Positions 57,501 to 64,000 of a stretch of DNA of 64,000 nucleotides are shown here, in pieces. The DNA is taken from positions 20,219,491-20,283,490 of the forward strand of contig OY743190.1 in assembly GCA_963555705.1 (NCBI GenBank), in the 5' to 3' direction. Made by a program: the position numbers and the translations under genes. The stretch's first letter is position 1. Each line of letters opens with the position of its first letter. The stretch is from Ligustrum vulgare (Eukaryota > Streptophyta > Magnoliopsida > Lamiales > Oleaceae). Below the pieces are notes generated by a model. That model had not been told where the DNA came from. It saw only the letters and a list, made by a program, of their open reading frames with translations, and ran no database searches.

Positions 57501-60060
57501 ACACCTCAAACTAGAATTATTGTTCATCCTCAAACAAAGTAGAACTAAACTATAAAACAAAAAATGCAAATAATCAATATTTTCCTTTATCAACTTGTTT
57601 AACAAATGCTTCAAGTTCGGATAAAAAAATATACATTAGAAAAGATAGCTGAACAACATAATAAAATATTTCTACTTATCTGATGCTCTACTTTCCGTGT
57701 GTGTGTGTGTGAATAGCTGAAAAATTTAACGTATACTCATGTAAAAAGATACTGTCACGGTGTGGCTTAAAATGCACAAACCCGAATACCATGTGGCAAA
57801 CAATGCTCTTTTTTCAATTTTTTTTTTTGTATCTCTCATATATGATCACAACCTTATGTTTTTCTCTCCAATCCCAAGGTTTCTAAATATCAATACATTG
57901 CATTTTCCCACACAAAGCAATTAGATAGACAAGTTTACATTAAAGATAAAAAGTAATCAGTTTCCAATTTCACACCCTCAATCTATAAAGCTCTAGTCTC
58001 AAAGTTTATACCAAGTACTTTATTTCTCTCTATTTTTCTTTCTTTTTCTCATATTTGTGCAGTAATTTTCTTATTTGCTTTCTAAGTGATAACTCCTCAA
58101 CTCAATTGAATTTAGGGTATCAGGTTTTAACATCCTTAAAAGCTTAATTGCTCGTGTCAAAAAGGCTACGAAGAGAAGAATAAGATGATTTTTATGAAGC
58201 TAGTGCTGGCTTATACTCGTTGACTAAAACTCATTCAACCGAATGCATATTTCAAGAACTTCAAACCATCATCCCATCAACGCATACATATACTAACATC
58301 TCCTCCCCCAAACTGCTTATTGAGTGATTTGGTTCTAAATTTAAGATTTGGGTCTGAAATCTTAATGTTTGGAATTTTATAGTCAATTATATGTTCAAAT
58401 TGCATAAAATCCCCCCATATATCAAGAATATTCCTCCACAAGGAATTATTCGATAATGGCTAAGTGCTCGTGCTCAAGTATATAAGGTCTAACATGGATA
58501 ATTAATTAAGAAAAGAAAAGTTAAAAACTAAAGAACAAAAGTTTAATCAGGACAATATCATAGGCAATAAAGAAATTCACAAATTTTTTAAAGTTTTTTT
58601 GAATTTTTATACCCCAAAAATCCGAATGTGTGTGTTATAGCAAATGAAAGAGATTCCCACCCCTGAAACTAGAAAAATACATTGTCCTCAATGTATGATA
58701 TACATATAATAATTAAGTACAAGATAATGAAGAGGGTTCAAGTATTTCCCAAGTTTAGAGGTGCACTGTCATGAGTTGACCTTCTTCCTTTTATATCTCT
58801 TAAATGATCTCACTCATCTCTTGCTTTTCCTTGTTCAATTTGAGGTGTTTAAAGTGGTGTATTCCTTGTACATGATAGATAATAAGCATTAATATAAACA
58901 CCGTACAGAACTAAATCAAAACCATATAAACACTCCCAAAATAGGATATAGCAAAATCATGAATTTTTAGACATGGTCGACCACTGATTTTCAGTCCCAG
59001 ACATTGCCTTGAAAACCTGAAAGTTTCTCGAGCCATCTTCAGGCATATGAAAGTATGAAGTGGTATGAGGCAGATTTTTGGTGTTGTGGTGCCTGAATTG
59101 TGGTACAATGATGCCCACTTCGAGTTCTATGCCTTTAAAAAGTGCAAAACATGAATGAATGGTGAAATTTAATGTATAACATGAATATAGAAGATTCATT
59201 CAAAATTATTTGCATAAACTTGAAGAAAAACCCATTGTGACATTTAATCAAACACCTTATGCATATTGGAAAAACTCAAGAGAAATCACACCATTTGGGA
59301 CATTGAATTTATCAAAAAAATTTCACCTATAATCACAATCAATTTATCCCAACATCTATCCTAGGCTCAATATTCATCAATCCACAATTCGAAAATCATA
59401 AGGATATAAAGAAAATTACACAATGTCATGCATAATTCTTTAAATAGTACAAAATCATACCTTGGAGTAGATTTAAATGTAATGCCAGCTATGACTTTAC
59501 TCCAAAGTGAGGTAAAAATGTTGGCTTGTGGATGATAATTGGATCTGGGGAGAATTGAGATTGGGGGAGTTGTATTTTAATTGTAAAAAATTTTTAACTC
59601 CCTACATAAATATGTCGATCTACCCAGAAACGTATCTCGCGACTGCATGGTTATTTTCTGCTGCATGTCTGATTTTTAATTAAAAGGGATGATCGCGCCA
59701 TAAATCAGAGTAGGGTCACACATTTGTTACAACAAAAACAAGAATTTTGCTTAGTTTTGATTTCAAATTCATTTTCAACCCATGTTGACCTCGTGATGCT
59801 TGCCACCTATCTCCCAACATTTTCTTATGTCCTAGACTCAGAATGCATGCTAGTGATCGTGATGATGCGCGATGAATTAAACAAAAAGAAACTAATACTA
59901 AAGCATGCTAAATAGGAACGAAATGACCACTAATGCAAGTAATGTGTCAAAGTATGAAACATAAGCATGCTTGCAATCCTAAAACTAAGTACAAAGCAAA
60001 TAAATAAATTAGAGTAAGTATAATAAATAAAAGAGTTTGGGAAATTGGGTTGACTCCCAA
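57501..60060 (-). other. 3' non-coding region of minus-strand Athila/Tat-like element
   Basis: On the minus strand it ends with TTTGAGGATGAACAATAATTCTAGTTTGAGGTG next to the LTR, as in the element at 40026. The inverted GAGGACAATGTA block at about 58680 and the GGGAGTCAACCCAA block at about 60043-60056 mark the two ends of the homologous 3' region. No gene. Confidence 0.7.
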
Positions 60061-60239
60061 TAAGTGCTAATTTATAGTCTAGAACTAGACTTTTTTGCAG
60101 AAATCCTCATGGTGGCATGAAAAACTATGTTGAGGCATTGTCTCTTACTTTGACCCTGTGCTCAAAATTTTCATTTTGCCTTTGGAAAAGTTGTGGTTCA
60201 ACTTCTATTTTGGAACAGTTTTTAAGAAGTGAATCGTGA

Positions 60240-60840
60240 TTTTCCAATTAAGTTATGTTGAATGTTACTTGCTCATTTTCGACTCTGGGCATTACCTCTC
60301 CCTATTCCATGTCAATCAAGGCTCATGCAGTCACAAGGAAGGGTCGACCAAAGATCAATGGAATATTGCTGTCTTCCTCCATGTTAAAGATCACGAAGTC
60401 GGCTAGGAATATGAATTTATCCACTTTAAGCAGTACATCCTCAATGAATCCATATGAATGTCGAATGGAGCGATCGGCCAATTGCAATATAATTTTGCTT
60501 CGTTTTGGATCTCCTAACTCCAGCTTCTTACAGAAGCAATAAATTGATACTTACACCAACGTCACATAAAACTTTATTAAATCTTAAATCACCAATAACA
60601 CAAGGAATGGAAAAACTTCCTGGATCTTTAAGTTTTTGCGGCATCTTCTTTTTTAAAATTGATCATTCAGGGATGCCTCCTAAAGTTTTCAAGCTCTCTC
60701 TTCTTATATATTATTTCTTTCAAGAAGTTAGCGTATCTTGGAATTCTTTTGATATCATCTATAAAAGGAATATTTATGTGCAATTTTTTGAGCATATTGA
60801 GAAATTTATTCACTGCTGATCTTCCTTAGTCTTCTTCAAC
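60240..60840 (-). pseudogene. pol: Retrotransposon protease region, decayed
   Basis: Minus-strand translation gives FLNMLKKLHINIPFIDDIKR, then KKMPQKLKDPGSFSIPCVIG, CDVGVSI (the protease active-site box with DVG), KIILQLADRSIRHSYG, IEDVLLKV and IFGRPFL. These match in order the protease and flanks at 7170-7680. Frameshifts and stops interrupt it. RT, RNase H and integrase are absent; the sequence passes almost directly into the 3' region, so the parent was a gag-protease-only derivative. Confidence 0.8.
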
Positions 60841-60899
60841 CTCTATAGGAATAGGGTAGGGGTATCATAAGGCTTAATTGTAGATTTCACATTATCTCC

Positions 60900-62540
60900 T
60901 TCATTCATTTCAGATGCCTCAACCTGTTTTTCCCCTTTTTCATCCTCTTTTTCCTGAACTGCAGTTGGCCTTTTAATATAATCTCAAGCAATCGAACACC
61001 ACTTCTTGTGGTAATGGCATTTATCTTCTCCTTCTCTATCCACTTTTGGAGTCTTTGGGAGAAAGGAGTGAGAGGCTCATACACTCTGTCACATTGAGCA
61101 AATGTAATTCTTCCCAAAACAAAGTCCACCTCTTCATCTAGAATTTCGATAGCTAATACCTGTTCTTTTGGATTAGTTTCAGTATTGTTGGGAAATGCTC
61201 CATGTGCTCTGTTTGTCAAGATGTGCTATCTGACCCACTTGTGTTTTCAAATTCCTAATTGAGGCTTGATGATTTTGCTGTGTGATTTTTGTCCTTCTCA
61301 TAAATTAATCAGTTTTACCCATGAACTGCTCTGTTTTACCCATAAACTGCTCTGTCTTCTCCAAGAGCTTAACAAACATCTCTTCAAGTGCAGACTTCTT
61401 CTCTTCATTTTGATGTTGAGGTACATGTTTACCTAAGTTATTTTGATTATCCCTCATTAAGAAGTTTGGATGATTTCGCCAACTTGGATTGTATGTATTA
61501 GAATATGGATTATTTTGTTGACCTTGTTCCCCTTGAATGAAATCGACCTACTCAGTTTGAAATGACAAAATGGGACATTCTATAGTTAGATGGTTTGCTC
61601 CACATTCTTCACAGCTCATCCTTACATTCTTTGTTGATTGGTTGGGTTGTGCAATGATCTCTGATTTGTTCACCAACGAGTCTATTTTTGCAGGTAGTAA
61701 TGTAATAGTGTTTACCTCATAGACCTCAGCAAGCTTCCTTTTAACTAATCTGTCAGATGCCTACATAGCGTTTGTATTCGCTATCCTCTCAAACAACTCT
61801 AGTGCCTCATCTATAATTTTAGTCGATAGTGAATCGTTAGATACTGAATCCACCAGACTTTTGAACTGAGGAAGTAGCCCTGCATAAAAGTACTGCACCT
61901 GAACACCCCTCTTGATCACATGATGAGGACACTTCCTAAGCATGTTTTATAACCTATTTCATGCCTCATCAAATGATTTTACATCATGTTTCTAAAGGAC
62001 CAATAAATCATACTTGAGCTTCGCAATCTTGATAGGTGGAAAGAATTTTGTGCAGGATTTTTTAGCCTGATCATTGCAAGTTGTGATGCTTGCAGGGAGA
62101 TGAGAATCCAACCAATCCACTACTCTGTCCAGCAAACTATAGGAAAATAACTGAAGTCTGATAGCATCGTCAGAGACATCCTGATAGAATTGTTGACACA
62201 TGTCCAAGTATCTAGAAATATGTGTATTCGAATTTTCATCAAGCTTTCCATAAAATAGATGTCCATTCTGAAATAATTTGATAACATTCATCTTCAACTG
62301 AAAGTTTTCCGAACCAAATGGTGGATACACAATGCTTGACTGGTTATGAACAATTTGTGGAGTCATGAAATCACCCACAAGCATGTTACCTTCATCATCA
62401 CCTTGTATTTTTTGATAATTATCTGCAATGACTTACTGTTTTTTTATTTTCTGCTTCTTTTGCTTCTCTCAATCTACGATGTAATGTGCGTTCGATTTTT
62501 GGATCAACTTTTGCATGATCACCTTGTCTCGAATGTTGCA
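60900..62540 (-). pseudogene. gag: Athila/Tat-like gag, decayed
   Basis: Minus-strand pieces in order: MTPQIVHNQSSIVYPPFG, NTHISRYLDMCQQFYQ, VSDDAIRLQLFSYSL, VVDWLDSHLPASITT, KFFPPIKIAKL (62390-62000), then CPHHVIKRGVQVQYFYAGLL (61920-61860), a knuckle relic near 61600, an EQFMGKTEQFMGKTE repeat near 61340, and AITTRSGVRL near 61010. Several frameshifts and stops. It is cut at about 62548 by a Helitron-like start. Confidence 0.8.
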
Positions 62541-62548
62541 TACACAAA

Positions 62549-64000
62549 TCTATAACTATATCTATATCTATATACTATAAAAGTAATGAAGTGGTTTGGT
62601 TTGACACATTTTCTGAACACAATGTGATTCAACTATTTGCTTAATATTTTGTTGTTCAATGTGGACACATAGTGCGAACACAATTTGGTTAACTATTTGA
62701 ATAATTAATGTTTGACTATAATATGATTAATTATTTGATAAATAATTATTTGGTTAATGAATGCTTGACTATTTAAGTTTGCATTTGGATTATTTTCAAA
62801 CAACTTCTATATTTACCTAATTTTATTAAATTTTTAAATTAAATAGTTAAAGTATTTTTTGTAGAAACACTTTTCTAGATGTATATTTTTAAGATTATTC
62901 TCCCTTTTATTTTTGTTAAGTAAAAATTAAAATTATTTTCAAACTTGATGTACATTATTTAAAAATGTTTTGAATTGAATAGTGATTGATTTGATTTTGT
63001 ATGGTTGAAAAAGAAAAAAAAAATTGGATTTATGTGTAGAATACTTTAATATTGAAATGTGTGATTAAAATTGAATACTATAATAAAAATATTATTTTTC
63101 CTTTTTAATGAATACCAAAGAGGGGCTTATTATTGAATTTTTTATGTTTATTGATTTCTTATTATTTATTTTTTAAATTAAATAGTTCATGTAATTTTTG
63201 TTGCAAAAGTTTCTCCTTTTTTGTTAATACAAAAAAAAAATATTTTCAAATTTATTATGTAATGATTATATCTTTATATTGTTGCAGAATGTTGATCACT
63301 TTATAGGGATGTATAATGGTACAATATTAATTGTTACAAAACTTGAAAATTACGTTGTTGAAGCAAAATTTCTTGATAGCAATCTTGCAAGGTACAATTT
63401 TTTTTTATTTCGAGGATGCACAACACAATTTAGGATGTGTTTGATTCACTATCATTTGCCTGTTTGACGTTTGATTGAAAAATTTACCTTGAAAAATATT
63501 TTCTAATGTACAACCAATTAAAGCACACTTAACTCATTTGTCTTGAAAATATTTTATCGCCTATTTGGTGAGAAAACATTTTCAGTAGGTGGAAAACATA
63601 TTTTTAGTCACGTTTGATTACTATTATCAAGTACAAATTAGTGAATAATAATAATAATAATAATTTTTTAATTAAAATAGCTATATTTTATTTTATTTGC
63701 AATGAGATATAATATCAATCAAACAACAAATTTAGAAAAATTTCCTACTTTTTCGCCCGACACTTCCAATTGATATTTTTCAGGAAAATAATTTTCAGGT
63801 GAATCAATTCCTAGAAAATATTTTCTTACCATCTATTTTCCATCTTTTCAATAAACACATGCAAGATTGTCTTTCAAGTTCAAGAGGCGGCAATTTCAGT
63901 TGGTATCTTCGTATGCTATGAATATCAACAAGAGTAAGAGAAGTCACTTTTCAAGGTTGGTCTTTATTTAAAGAAGTCAGTTTTTAGTTATGGACAGTTG
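62549..64000 (+). mobile_element. Helitron-like segment, 3' end outside window
   Basis: At 62549 gag sequence stops at CACAAA and TCTATAACTATATCTATATC begins, followed by ACTATAAAAG; Helitron 5' ends often open TCTATAxxATACTATAAAAG, and insertion is after A. A helicase exon relic lies at 63287-63391. The end of the element is off the right edge, and some of 63440-64000 may be other inserts; an AAT microsatellite lies at 63645-63664. Confidence 0.45.
63287..63391 (+). pseudogene. Helitron/PIF1-type helicase exon relic
   Basis: Reads NVDHFIGMYNGTILIVTKL then VEAKF in one frame, matching the segment near the C-terminus of PIF1-like Helitron helicases (a conserved Asn-Gly-Thr before a hydrophobic strand, then EAK). 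TTGTTGCAG before it and CAAGGTAC after it look like splice sites. Only this exon is recognisable. Confidence 0.5.

Noticed and set aside
63440..63860. MITE with inverted ends near GTGTTTGATT and AATAAACACATGC
   Set aside because: The end match is weak and no target duplication could be found.

Overview
The window is nuclear DNA of a flowering plant, most likely a eudicot. It is AT-rich and almost entirely built from nested transposable elements: Athila-type and Tekay/Del-like Ty3 LTR elements, a Copia relic, a TRIM-like array, Helitrons, hAT and PIF/Harbinger-type elements and a SINE. Only one ordinary host gene is visible, at 22972-23760 on the minus strand.

Left part (1-21.7 kb). A minus-strand Tekay-like LTR start (1-681) abuts a broken minus-strand Athila element (682-2942). 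A plus-strand Tekay-like LTR (2943-4015 and 18859-19182) is split by a complete Athila element (4016-18858, target duplication GCGTG). That element has one gag-pol frame with three in-frame stops and an env-like second gene with a frameshift. Its 3' LTR holds a Helitron (16182-18514), which itself holds a PIF/Harbinger-type element (16876-17746). Next come a decayed Copia pol and its LTR (19183 to about 21744), with a hAT-type MITE inside.

Middle (21.7-35.4 kb). A SINE with 16-bp target duplications, the host gene, a second PIF/Harbinger-type element (24859-25933), a decayed Athila-like gag, a TRIM-family LTR (27500-28297), a 3-kb solo LTR (28347-31356, duplication GAAAT), and the 3' half of a minus-strand non-autonomous Athila element (31816-35389).

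Right part (35.4-64 kb). A tandem LTR-internal-LTR array of a TRIM-like element runs over 35390-39996, with about 1.09 kb per unit. Then comes a decayed plus-strand element (40026-46170, duplication GAACT) inside a minus-strand Athila/Tat-like element. The latter shares a central LTR with a second one (57501-62548). Into that shared LTR a 9.5-kb non-autonomous LTR retrotransposon has inserted (47950-57472, duplication AAATA). Its two 3085-bp LTRs look identical. The window ends in a Helitron-like segment with a helicase exon relic.

Two things stand out. First, the young non-autonomous element carries no gag-pol. Instead it holds two intact antisense ORFs: an intronless LOG-type cytokinin-activating phosphoribohydrolase, and a basic cysteine-rich protein resembling nucleic-acid-binding proteins of Betaflexiviridae. 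Each has a TATTTAAA motif upstream. Second, the palindrome TTACGGCCGTAA recurs in pairs about two DNA turns apart, with pairs about 65 bp apart, in Athila LTRs, in the Athila interval between pol and the env-like gene, and, in looser form, in the unrelated TRIM LTRs. All identifications rest on reading the sequence; no database search was run.
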